A stretch of 47,216 bases of DNA, from positions 1 through 47,216 of the forward strand of contig CALWXR010000017.1 in NCBI GenBank assembly GCA_944385535.1, written 5' to 3'. The stretch is from an uncultured Oscillospiraceae bacterium. GTDB taxonomy: Bacteria; Bacillota; Clostridia; Oscillospirales; Oscillospiraceae. The position numbers and the translations under genes are program-made. Below, piece after piece: positions 28,264-36,137 of the stretch; position 1 is the stretch's first letter, and each line of letters starts with the position of its first letter. The notes below the pieces were generated by a model, which was given only the letters and a program-made list of their open reading frames with translations, was not told the DNA's origin and searched no databases.

Positions 28264-29138
28264 TGCTCTATACCATTCAAAATGAATATCTCACCGTCAC
28301 CGCCGACGAGGAAGGGGCCCAGCTCCAATCCATCCTGGGCGCGGACGGCACGGAATATCTGTGGCAGGGAGATCCCGCCTACTGGTCCGACCGGGCCCTG
28401 AACCTGTTCCCCTACGTGGCCCGGCTGACCGGGGGCCGTTACCGGCTGGACGGAAAGGAGTACGCCATGCCCATCCACGGTCTGGCCCCCTACAGCGCCT
28501 TTGAAGGGAGCGTTGTCAGCGAGCGCGAAATGGCATTCACCCTTTCTTCCGACGAGAATACCCGGCAGGCCTATCCCCGGGAATTTACCTTCTCCATTCG
28601 CTACGCCCTGGAAGGCAATTCCCTTCATGTGACCTTCCAGGTGGAAAACCGGGACGAAAAGACCATGTATTTCGGCCTGGGAGGACACCCGGGCTTCCGG
28701 GCGCCCCTGGTTCCCGGAAAGGACTTTTCCGACTACCGCCTGCGCTTTGAAGAAGCCTGCGCCCCTTCCCGGGTGGGGTTTACGGAGGACTGCTTTCTGA
28801 ACGGCCAGGACACCCCCTTCCCCCTGGAAAACGGGGACACCCTGCCCCTTCACCACAGCCTGTTTGACCAGGACGCCATTGTGTTAAAGGACATGGCCCG
28901 GCAGGTGACCCTGGAAACCGACGGCGACGGTCACGGCGTCACCGTGTCCTTCCCCCAGATGCCCTACCTCGGGATCTGGCATATGCCCAAAACCGACGCT
29001 CCCTATGTGTGCATCGAGCCCTGGTGCTCCCTGCCCTCCTTCAGCGGCCAAATCGCCGTATTCGAGGAGCAGAAGGATCTGATCTCCCTGGCCCCCGGCC
29101 AGGTCTACCGCAACCGCTGGACCATCACCCCGCACTGA
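28263..29138 (+). CDS. Aldose 1-epimerase-like protein
   Basis: This 291-residue protein has the galactose-mutarotase fold, closest in style to LacX/YeaD-type epimerases: LFPYVARLTGGRY near 60, HGLAPYSAFE near 80, and GLGGHPGFRAPL around 140 with a conserved His. It would speed the alpha/beta interconversion of a released hexose such as mannose, feeding the isomerase. ATG at 28263 overlaps the kinase stop. The open frame extends upstream inside the kinase gene, which is only a shadow. The LacX branch is poorly characterised, so the exact sugar is unknown. Confidence 0.85.
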   Translation: MLYTIQNEYLTVTADEEGAQLQSILGADGTEYLWQGDPAYWSDRALNLFPYVARLTGGRYRLDGKEYAMPIHGLAPYSAFEGSVVSEREMAFTLSSDENTRQAYPREFTFSIRYALEGNSLHVTFQVENRDEKTMYFGLGGHPGFRAPLVPGKDFSDYRLRFEEACAPSRVGFTEDCFLNGQDTPFPLENGDTLPLHHSLFDQDAIVLKDMARQVTLETDGDGHGVTVSFPQMPYLGIWHMPKTDAPYVCIEPWCSLPSFSGQIAVFEEQKDLISLAPGQVYRNRWTITPH

Positions 29139-29151
29139 AAGGATACAATTT

Positions 29152-31545
29152 ATGAACATCCAAAACTGGCACATGCTTTATGAGGGCTGCGAGCCCCTGG
29201 CCTGTCAGGCTCCCTGCACCCTGTACAGCGTACTTCTGGAGCACGGCAAAATTCCCGATCCCTTCTATGGGCTCAACGAGCGGCATCTGCAATACCTGTC
29301 GGAAAAGGACTGCGCGTTCCAGGCGGTATTCTCCGCCGACGAAGCCCTGCTGCGCCGGGAGTACATCGAGCTGAAGTTTTTGGGGCTGGACACCATCTGC
29401 CATATCTACTTAAACGGCATTCTCCTGGACAAGGTGAAAAACATGCACCGGGAGTATGTGTATGATGTGAAGCACCTGCTGCGCCCCGGGGATAACACCC
29501 TGCGGCTGGAATTTAAGTCCCCCCGCCAGTACTTTGCCCGGGAGCAGAGCCGCCACTACCTGTACATGAACGACGGGGACACCCTCCCCGGGGCCGCCCA
29601 TCTGCGCAAGGCCATGTATCAGTCCGGCTGGGACTGGGGCCCCACCCTGCCCGACATGGGCATTTTCCGGAATGTGGAGCTGAACGCCTATGACGGCGAC
29701 CGGCTGGAGGATGTGCGCATCCGCCAGCACCACCGGGAGGGCCGGGTCAGCGTGGAGCTGAACGTGACCACCCGCCGGGGAAAGAACGATGAAATCTGGG
29801 CGGAGTTTGACGGCCAGCGGGTGCCGCTGGAAAAGGGCCACGGGGTAATCTCCGTCAACGAGCCCAAGCTCTGGTGGGTCCGGGGCTACGGCGACCAGCC
29901 CCTGTATGACCTGGAGGTTCTTCTCGTCCGGGACGGAACGGTGATCGACCGTTGCCACAAGCAAATCGGCCTGCGGACCCTGACCGTCAGCACCCAGAAG
30001 GACGCCGACGGCAAGGGCAGCGAATTCTGCTTTGTGATCAACGGGGTGAAGATCTTCTCCATGGGCGCCAACCTGATCCCCATGGACAATCTGCTCAGCC
30101 GGGTCACCCGAAAGCGCTGGGAAGAGCTGATCCGGCAGGCTCTGGACGCCAATTTCAACACCCTGCGGGTCTGGGGCGGCGGCTATTACCCCGACAGCGA
30201 CCTGTACGAGCTGTGCGACCAATACGGCATCATCATCTGGGAGGATTTCATGGTGGCCTGCGCCAACATCTGGCTCACCAAGGAAATGGAAGAGGAATTC
30301 ACCCAGGAGGCCGTGTGCAACCTGAAGCGGCTGCACCACCACGCCAGCCTGGGACTGCTGGCCGGCAACAACGAGATGGAGTGCGGCGTGATGGACTGGG
30401 GCGCGAAGAACAATCTGCTGGTTCAGCAGGATTACCTGCGGCTTTACGAGCACCTGCTTCCGGAGCTGTGCCGGGAGTATGCCCCGGATACCTTCTACTG
30501 GCCCTCCAGCCCCTCCTCCGGCGGCGGCTTTGACGACGCGGCCAACCCGGCCAAGGGGGACTCCCACTACTGGGCCGTGTGGCACGGAGGACTGCCCTTC
30601 ACCGCCTACCGCCAGGAGCGGTTCCGCTTCTGCTCGGAGTACGGCTTTGAGAGCTTCCCCTCCATGAAAACCATCCGCGCCTTCTGCGAAGAAAAGGATC
30701 TGAACTGCTTCTCCCGGGTCATGGAAAACCACCAGAAGTGCAAGGGGGGCAACGAGAAGATCCTGCGCTACTTAGCTTCCAACTATCTCTATCCCACCGA
30801 CTTTGAAAACCTGGTGTACGCCTCCCAGCTATTACAGGCCGACGCCATCAAGTACGGAGTGGAGTCCTTCCGCCGGGACCGGGGCTACTGCATGGGCTCC
30901 ACCTACTGGCAGTTCAACGACTGCTGGCCGGTGGCCTCCTGGTCCAGCGTGGACTGCTTCGGCCGGTACAAGGCGCTGCACTACGCCGCCAAAAAGTTCT
31001 ACGCCCCGGTGGCCATGGCCCTGTTCCTGGAAGGGAAGGCTCTGACGGTGAACATCGCCAACGAGACCATGGATGCCTTCCATGGCAGAGTAAAGCTCTC
31101 CCTGTGCAAGGCGGATATGACCGTGCTGGACGAATTGGAACAGACCGTCCAGGCAGGAACGCTTTCTTCCGTGGACGCCTTTACCTACACCCTGCCAGAA
31201 ACCGACATTTACAGCACCTATCTGGCGGCGGATCTCTATGACGAGGCGGGGAATTTCCTCATGCGGCAGGTGGAGCTGATGGTTCCCCCCAAGCATTTTG
31301 AATGGCTGAAGCCCCAGATCCAGGCGAAGCTGTCCGACACCCCGGAAGGGGTGGAGATCCTGCTGACCTCCGACGTGTTCGCCAAGGGCGTGTGCGTGGA
31401 CTTTACCGGCCTGGACTGCGTTTTATCCGATAACTTTGTCAGCCTGACGGATCACGCCCCCTACCGGCTTCTGGCCCGGACCGATGAAAAAGCGGAGGCG
31501 CTGGCCGGGTGTCTGACCCTGAAATCCGTCTATGATATTCGCTGA
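29152..31545 (+). CDS. GH2 beta-mannosidase
   Basis: This 797-residue GH2 enzyme has an N-terminal jelly-roll (about 1-180, with SGWDWGPTLPDMG, characteristic of beta-mannosidases), an Ig-like domain, then the barrel (about 290-600) with NTLRVWGGGYYPDSDLYELCDQYG, acid/base Glu408 in GNNEME and nucleophile Glu496 in CSEYGFES. It removes non-reducing beta-mannose, for instance the core Man-beta-1,4-GlcNAc of N-glycans or mannobiose. No signal peptide. AAAGGATACAATTT precedes the ATG. It is the last enzyme gene of the isomerase operon. The two candidate substrates cannot be told apart here. Confidence 0.92.
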   Translation: MNIQNWHMLYEGCEPLACQAPCTLYSVLLEHGKIPDPFYGLNERHLQYLSEKDCAFQAVFSADEALLRREYIELKFLGLDTICHIYLNGILLDKVKNMHREYVYDVKHLLRPGDNTLRLEFKSPRQYFAREQSRHYLYMNDGDTLPGAAHLRKAMYQSGWDWGPTLPDMGIFRNVELNAYDGDRLEDVRIRQHHREGRVSVELNVTTRRGKNDEIWAEFDGQRVPLEKGHGVISVNEPKLWWVRGYGDQPLYDLEVLLVRDGTVIDRCHKQIGLRTLTVSTQKDADGKGSEFCFVINGVKIFSMGANLIPMDNLLSRVTRKRWEELIRQALDANFNTLRVWGGGYYPDSDLYELCDQYGIIIWEDFMVACANIWLTKEMEEEFTQEAVCNLKRLHHHASLGLLAGNNEMECGVMDWGAKNNLLVQQDYLRLYEHLLPELCREYAPDTFYWPSSPSSGGGFDDAANPAKGDSHYWAVWHGGLPFTAYRQERFRFCSEYGFESFPSMKTIRAFCEEKDLNCFSRVMENHQKCKGGNEKILRYLASNYLYPTDFENLVYASQLLQADAIKYGVESFRRDRGYCMGSTYWQFNDCWPVASWSSVDCFGRYKALHYAAKKFYAPVAMALFLEGKALTVNIANETMDAFHGRVKLSLCKADMTVLDELEQTVQAGTLSSVDAFTYTLPETDIYSTYLAADLYDEAGNFLMRQVELMVPPKHFEWLKPQIQAKLSDTPEGVEILLTSDVFAKGVCVDFTGLDCVLSDNFVSLTDHAPYRLLARTDEKAEALAGCLTLKSVYDIR

Positions 31546-31660
31546 AACATTCCCCGGCAGCCGCCTTTCTTCGAAAGCGCCCGCTGTGCCCTTATCTGAC
31601 AAAAGCGCTGCTTTTTATCAAAAACCATTATTTCACTACAGGAAGAAAGGCAGGGATCTC

Positions 31661-32479
31661 ATGATGTACCGTCTGCTCATAGCGGATGACAGTTTAGACA
31701 GCGCCGGCAAAACCCAATCCCTGCTGGATTGGGCGGACTTTGGCATCAGCTCCATTACGGTAGCCACCACCTATGCCCAGGCGGAAGCCATGGCCCTGGA
31801 GCTGAAGCCTCATCTGGCCTTGGTGAACACCCGGATCGGCGGTGCCATGGGCCATGATCTGGTGGAGCATCTGCGCTCCCTGGGGCTGAAAACCGCGTTC
31901 TGTATGCTGGAGGACAGCAGCGGCCCCAATTTGATCCGGGAGTCCATGCGCTCCGGCGCCCGGGATTACCTGACCCGCCCCCTGGATCCCAAGGAGCTGC
32001 AAGGCTTCCTGGAGCGGGTGATCGCCGATGGGGTGGACAGCCAACCCGCCGCCCGGCTGGAGGAGCTGGATCCGGTGCTGGGCGTTCCCTACAGCAGTCT
32101 GTCCAGCATCAGCAACCGGATCATCTCCGTGGTTCAAAGCGACTACGGCTCCCCACAGACCCTCACCGCCATCGCCGCGGAAATGCATATGAGCAGCAAG
32201 TACATCGGCCGGGTATTTCTGAAGGATACGGGCATCAAGTTTTCCAAGTATCTCATGGCTTACCGGATGTTTGAGGCAAAAAAACGGATCATCACCACCC
32301 ACGAAAAGATCTCCGTAATCGCCAGCGATGTAGGCTATGTGCAGATGAATAATTTCTACATCCATTTCAAGGAATATTTCGGCATGTCCCCCAGCATGAT
32401 GCGCAACACCCAGTTCCTTTCGGAAGCCCCGGAAAAAACCAACGCCCCAGGAGCGCCTGCCTATGAAGAATCTGTTTAA
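31661..32479 (+). CDS. YesN-like AraC regulator with degenerate receiver
   Basis: This 272-residue protein joins an N-terminal receiver-like domain (about 1-125) to an AraC double HTH (about 170-265: LTAIAAEMHMSSKYIGRVFLKDTG, then ISVIASDVGYVQMNNFYIHFKEYFG). The acidic pair Asp9-Asp10 is kept, but the expected phospho-Asp is Asn56 (ALVNTRIGG) and the conserved Lys is Arg106 (YLTRPLD), so phosphorylation is unlikely. No histidine kinase gene is adjacent. The start at 31661 is favoured over 31532 by CAGGGATCTC and by the receiver beginning directly there. It likely regulates the glycan genes by another signal. The gene overlaps the following yesL-like gene by 17 nt. Confidence 0.85.
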   Translation: MMYRLLIADDSLDSAGKTQSLLDWADFGISSITVATTYAQAEAMALELKPHLALVNTRIGGAMGHDLVEHLRSLGLKTAFCMLEDSSGPNLIRESMRSGARDYLTRPLDPKELQGFLERVIADGVDSQPAARLEELDPVLGVPYSSLSSISNRIISVVQSDYGSPQTLTAIAAEMHMSSKYIGRVFLKDTGIKFSKYLMAYRMFEAKKRIITTHEKISVIASDVGYVQMNNFYIHFKEYFGMSPSMMRNTQFLSEAPEKTNAPGAPAYEESV

Positions 32480-33119
32480 CCTTGATAACCCCTTTATGCA
32501 GTTCCTGTCCAGAGTGGGAGATCTGATTCTGGCCAATTTCCTGTTTATGATCTGCTCCATCCCCCTGTTCACCATCGGCGCCGCCTGGGCCGGGCTTCAC
32601 AGAGTCACCCAGAAAATTGCGGACGACAGCCTGAACAGTACGGTAAAAACCTTCTTTGAAGGCTTCCGGGAGAATTTCAAGCAGGCCACCATAAGCTGGA
32701 TGGGACTGGTGGTGTTCCTTGTGTGCATGGCCTGCAACTACCTGCTCATCATCACCTACTTTACCGGAAACACCGCCATGGTCCTTAAGGCCCTGCTCAC
32801 CTTCCTGGTGTGCCTGGTGCTGGCCGTCTGCGCCTACCTGTTTCCCCTGATGGTGCGTTATGAGAACACCTTGATTAACCATATCCGCAACGGGGTAATT
32901 CTGGCGGTGATTAAGCTGCCCCGAACCCTGGGCATGCTGCTTCTGAACAACCTTCCCTTTCTTTTGCTGTATTTCTCCATTCCCACCTTCTCCAAAACCC
33001 TTGTGTTTTGGCTGGTCATCGGCTTCGGCTTTACCAGCTACATCTGCAGCGTCTGGCTGCTTCCGGTGTTTCGGGAAATGGAAGCCCCCAACGGGCCCAA
33101 TATGCGGATCCTGAACTGA
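32463..33119 (+). CDS. YesL-like DUF624 membrane protein
   Basis: This 218-residue integral membrane protein has four to five hydrophobic segments and the DUF624 start (NLDNPFMQFLSRVGDLILANFLFMICSIP). YesL proteins occur with YesMN two-component systems and LplABC-type sugar transporters, as here; their function is unknown. It overlaps the regulator gene by 17 nt, so it is translationally coupled to it. The C-terminus ends SVWLLPVFREME, also typical. Two long hairpins follow at 33164-33275. Confidence 0.88.
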   Translation: MKNLFNLDNPFMQFLSRVGDLILANFLFMICSIPLFTIGAAWAGLHRVTQKIADDSLNSTVKTFFEGFRENFKQATISWMGLVVFLVCMACNYLLIITYFTGNTAMVLKALLTFLVCLVLAVCAYLFPLMVRYENTLINHIRNGVILAVIKLPRTLGMLLLNNLPFLLLYFSIPTFSKTLVFWLVIGFGFTSYICSVWLLPVFREMEAPNGPNMRILN

Positions 33120-33163
33120 AAGGAATTCCCGCGGACAGGATAAAGGAAGCGCTGACAGCAAAT

Positions 33164-33215
33164 AACAACAGGAAATGCCTTGAGAGCCTCGGCTTTCAAG
33201 GCATTTCCTGTTGTT
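33164..33215. repeat. Long perfect hairpin A (20-bp stem)
   Basis: AACAACAGGAAATGCCTTGA (33164-33183) is the exact reverse complement of 33196-33215. The 12-nt loop GAGCCTCGGCTT can pair further. Direct repeats CAGCAAA flank it (33156-33162 and 33216-33222). No T-run follows, so it is not a standard terminator of the yesL-like gene. Confidence 0.85.
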
Positions 33216-33227
33216 CAGCAAACACTT

Positions 33228-33275
33228 CTAAATGAGCAAATTCAATTTGTGTACAATTTGAATTTGCTCATTTAG
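33228..33275. repeat. Perfect hairpin B (18-bp stem), shared with 43.6 kb
   Basis: CTAAATGAGCAAATTCAA (33228-33245) is the exact reverse complement of 33258-33275, with an inner TTGT/ACAA. The same 18-mer opens the MITE-like element at 43597. This suggests a solo-terminus or minimal form of a mobile hairpin element. Confidence 0.85.
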
Positions 33276-33306
33276 AGATAAGTAGAAACTGCGCTTCATC
33301 AAGAAA

Positions 33307-33660
33307 TCAGATCCTTCTTCCGCACTTGGGGCAGAAGCTGTAGCTTTCCTCTCTGGGGCAGCCGCAGTAGGGGCAGAAGCTTTGATCTTCCTCCCGGGCG
33401 GGGTTTTCCCTGTAGTCACATGCCTGATCCTCCTGCCCGCCGGGATGTTCCGGCTCCTCCCGGTTCAGCGTCAGAACCTTGTACAGCCGGTAGGCGCAGA
33501 GGATAAACATGGGGATGCCGAACAGCAGCATAAATCCCGCCTCCATCCAAACCGCCATGCCGCACCAAAAAAGGATGAACACCAATCCAAAGATCCCCGT
33601 GCCCAGGGTGAGGTTTTTTGCCGCCTTCCGGCGCTTTTCCCGCTGCTCCCAATCTTCCAT
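33307..33660 (-). CDS. Zinc-ribbon membrane protein
   Basis: This 117-residue protein begins with a charged N-terminus (EDWEQREKRRKAAKN), then two membrane helices (about 18-35 and 40-58), an acidic linker, and a C-terminal zinc ribbon made of CPYCGCP (about 95-101) and CPKCGRR (about 110-116). The ribbon would face the cytoplasm or the inner surface. No function is known. GGAGGTGTAAGCT precedes the ATG. It is the last gene of a YdcF - small ORF - zinc ribbon run on the minus strand. Confidence 0.82.
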   Translation of the reverse strand: MEDWEQREKRRKAAKNLTLGTGIFGLVFILFWCGMAVWMEAGFMLLFGIPMFILCAYRLYKVLTLNREEPEHPGGQEDQACDYRENPAREEDQSFCPYCGCPREESYSFCPKCGRRI

Positions 33661-33663
33661 AGC

Positions 33664-33777
33664 TTACACCTCCAGATTACCCTTTGCCGGCCAGCCGGGC
33701 AGAATCGCCCAGCCCTTCAACGGCGGATGCTGCCCGGCCCGCGCCCAGGCATATTGGAAATCCAAATCCTTATTCAT
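33664..33777 (-). CDS. Possible 37-residue small protein
   Basis: A short frame begins at an ATG inside the last codons of the YdcF gene (ATGAATAA overlap) and is preceded by GGGAGGGCAAT at ideal spacing. The peptide is MNKDLDFQYAWARAG then QHPPLKGWAILPGWPAKG with no membrane helix. It ends 3 nt before the zinc-ribbon gene and within its ribosome binding site, so it may serve to couple translation rather than make a stable product. Unrecognised; supported only by its ribosome binding site and its tight fit between two genes. Confidence 0.4.
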   Translation of the reverse strand: MNKDLDFQYAWARAGQHPPLKGWAILPGWPAKGNLEV

Positions 33778-34549
33778 ATTGCCCTCCCAATAAAATATAA
33801 TGCCACACGCCGGCCACTTCCCGCATAAAGTGGTTGATCTTCTGGGGAAACCGGCTTGTCCTGGCGGGAATGCCCACAAAGTCCACGCCGCATTCCCTGG
33901 TGAACAGGCTGGCCCGGAACAGGTGGTATTCACTGGACAGCACCCCGATCTTGCTGGGCCGCTGCCCGGTTTTTTCTTCGATCAGATCCAGAGAGAAATT
34001 CAGATTCTCCCAGGTGGAGGTGGCGTTCTCTTCCCGCCAAATCCGATCCGGATCAATGCCCAGGCCAACCAGCTTGTCAAACATGGCCATGGCTTCCGTC
34101 ATGGGCTCGTCCGGCCCCTGGCCCCCGGAGACAATGGCGATGGCGTTCGGGTTGGCTTCCAGATAGTCGTAGGCGGCATAGATCCGATCCCATAAGGATA
34201 CGGAAGGCCCGTCAGAGCGAACCTTGGCCCCCAGAACCACCACATAGTCCACATCTTCCTCGGGGGAGCCGAAGCTGAAGCGGATAATCACCGCCTCGGT
34301 AACGGCCACCACCAGAAGCCCCAGGCACAATACCAGGGTGAACCCCCGGCGCAGCAGAAGCATCCCCCGGGGGAACCGGGGAAGCAGATGGCCGGTGAGG
34401 GTATAAAAGGCGATTACCCCCATCAGGCACAGGCACACCAGGGCGGAAAAGCTGTAGCCCGGGATGACGAACTTCAGGATCAACGCCATAACGCCCAGCA
34501 GGCAGAACAGGATCCAGGGGAGCAGGCGAAAAACGGTTTGCAATTTCAT
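33770..34549 (-). CDS. YdcF/SanA-like DUF218 membrane protein
   Basis: This 259-residue protein has three hydrophobic N-terminal segments (about 8-90), then a DUF218 domain (about 100-250) with VVLGAKVRSDGPSVSLWDRI, IVSGGQG, ENATSTWENL and SSEYHLFRA, the motifs of the YdcF/SanA family. Family members are linked to envelope processes and vancomycin sensitivity; the reaction is unknown. The extracytoplasmic DUF218 domain is a guess from the three-helix start. Its end overlaps the small ORF. It lies next to a SEDS gene, in keeping with a cell-envelope role. Confidence 0.85.
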   Translation of the reverse strand: MKLQTVFRLLPWILFCLLGVMALILKFVIPGYSFSALVCLCLMGVIAFYTLTGHLLPRFPRGMLLLRRGFTLVLCLGLLVVAVTEAVIIRFSFGSPEEDVDYVVVLGAKVRSDGPSVSLWDRIYAAYDYLEANPNAIAIVSGGQGPDEPMTEAMAMFDKLVGLGIDPDRIWREENATSTWENLNFSLDLIEEKTGQRPSKIGVLSSEYHLFRASLFTRECGVDFVGIPARTSRFPQKINHFMREVAGVWHYILLGGQYE

Positions 34550-34604
34550 AATGTCCCTCGCTGGAAATAGAATGGAATCATTGTACCACGAAAAATCCCA
34601 AAAA

Positions 34605-34635
34605 ACAACCCGCCCGGGCGCGCCGGGCGGGATCG
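34605..34635 (-). terminator. Intrinsic terminator of the SEDS gene
   Basis: CCCGCCCGG (34609-34617) pairs with CCGGGCGGG (34623-34631). On the minus strand it is followed by TTGTTTTTTGGG, a good T-run, 90 bp after the SEDS stop codon. Confidence 0.75.
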
Positions 34636-34719
34636 TAAGGAAGGTTTAAGGATTGGGGCCGGGGAATGGGAGTTTCCGAACCGGGTTGGGCCGTTTTCTC
34701 GGGATAGAACCCTTCAAAT

Positions 34720-35883
34720 CTAGCCTCTGTATGGCTGCACGTATCGCTCATGGGACAAGCTTTGCGGTCGGGCGTAAGCGCCGGACACCAGCCCCAGCAT
34801 GGCGAAGATGGTCACCACCGAGGAGCCGCCGTAGCTGATCAGGGGCAGGGTCAGGCCGATAACCGGCATCGCGCCGATGCACATGCCCACGTTAATCATC
34901 ACCTGGAACATCAGCGCGGAAGCGGCGCCGTAGCACACCACCCGGCGCATATAGTCCTGACACCGCATGCCCACAAAGATGCACCGGGCGATGATGGCCA
35001 GCTCCATGAGCATAATGGCCACACAGCCGATGAAGCCCAGCTCCTCGCCCATGGAGGAAAAGATATAGTCCGTATGCTGGGCGAACAGGCTGCCGCCCTG
35101 GGTTCGGTTGCCGTTGAACAGGCCCTGTCCGGTAAGGCCGCCGCCGGTGAGGGAACGCAGGTTCATGGTGTAGTGGTAGCGCTCGTTGATGCCCTGGGGG
35201 TCGATGCTCTCGTCAAACAGGATCAGAATCCGGTTCTGCTGGTATTCGCCCAGGAAGGGCCACAGCACCGGGAAGCACACGGCGATCAGGGCAATGGCCA
35301 GCACGAACCACCACAGGCTCACGCCGCCGGCATAGGTCATGCCGATGAAGATGAACACGAAGATCAGCGACACGCCCGCGTCGCTGGAGAGCACCATGTT
35401 CAGGCCCACCAGAAGCAGCAGATGGAAGCACATGTGAAACACGGACACAGGACTGGAGATCCGGTTCTGATGGGCGTTCATGACCGAGGCCATGATGATG
35501 ATATAGGTGATCTTACAGATTTCCGCAGGCTGGATGTTGATGGGCAGGAAGGGAAAGTCCAGCCAGCTTCGGTTACCGGTGTTGTTATCGGTGCCGAAGG
35601 GGATGAGCATCAGAAGCAGGAAGCAGTTGAATGCCACCAGAATTCCCCGCTGCTCCGACAGAATGTCCAGATCGATGGAGGAAATGACGATGTACATCAC
35701 CACACCCAGGCAGATGGCAAGCAGCTGAATCAGAATATACTGTAAGTTGTTGCCGAATTTGTCCGCAGAGGTGGCGCTGGTGATACACACGCAGCCGAAT
35801 GCCGCCACGATCAAACAAAGCACCAGCAGGAACATGTCGCCCTTTTTGGTGAAATCCTTTAATTCTTCAAGAAACCGGCGCAC
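34720..35883 (-). CDS. SEDS family glycosyltransferase (RodA/FtsW)
   Basis: This 387-residue polytopic protein of the RodA/FtsW/SpoVE family has about ten membrane helices. Signature segments are LPINIQPAEICKI, DAGVSLIFVFIFIGMTYAGG, GGLTGQGLFNG, DYIFSSMGEELGFIGC and the C-terminal IGLTLPLISYGGSS. SEDS proteins polymerise lipid II into glycan strands and pair with a class B PBP, which is not in this window. I choose the GTG at 35883, with AAGGAGGCGAGTTT upstream; the open frame extends 44 codons further with no site. RodA is more likely than FtsW from the short N-terminus, but this is uncertain. Confidence 0.88.
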   Translation of the reverse strand: MRRFLEELKDFTKKGDMFLLVLCLIVAAFGCVCITSATSADKFGNNLQYILIQLLAICLGVVMYIVISSIDLDILSEQRGILVAFNCFLLLMLIPFGTDNNTGNRSWLDFPFLPINIQPAEICKITYIIIMASVMNAHQNRISSPVSVFHMCFHLLLLVGLNMVLSSDAGVSLIFVFIFIGMTYAGGVSLWWFVLAIALIAVCFPVLWPFLGEYQQNRILILFDESIDPQGINERYHYTMNLRSLTGGGLTGQGLFNGNRTQGGSLFAQHTDYIFSSMGEELGFIGCVAIMLMELAIIARCIFVGMRCQDYMRRVVCYGAASALMFQVMINVGMCIGAMPVIGLTLPLISYGGSSVVTIFAMLGLVSGAYARPQSLSHERYVQPYRG

Positions 35884-36048
35884 AAACTCGCCTCCTTTTT
35901 GTATTGAATCCTCATTATACCATTTTCCCCGGAAAAAGTAAATAGACGTTTTATGAACAAGCCCGGATGATTTTTCATGGGGAAACCAGCGGAAGCTTCC
36001 TTCCGAGGGGGACATCCCCGGTTTTCTCGGAAAAGCGGCGAAAGGTGC

Positions 36049-36076
36049 TTCCCTTTTTTAGAAAATGCTGTATAAT
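36049..36076 (+). promoter_or_regulatory. Promoter for galK operon
   Basis: A perfect TATAAT (36071-36076) lies about 60 bp upstream of galK. The best -35 candidate, TTCCCT (36049-36054), is weak with 16-bp spacing, so an activator may be needed. The 254-bp gap to the SEDS gene holds nothing else recognisable. Confidence 0.55.
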
Positions 36077-36137
36077 GGAATCAGTATCATCCCGAATTCT
36101 GCCTGCTCTTCGCGGGCCTTATCTTAGGAGGTCTACT

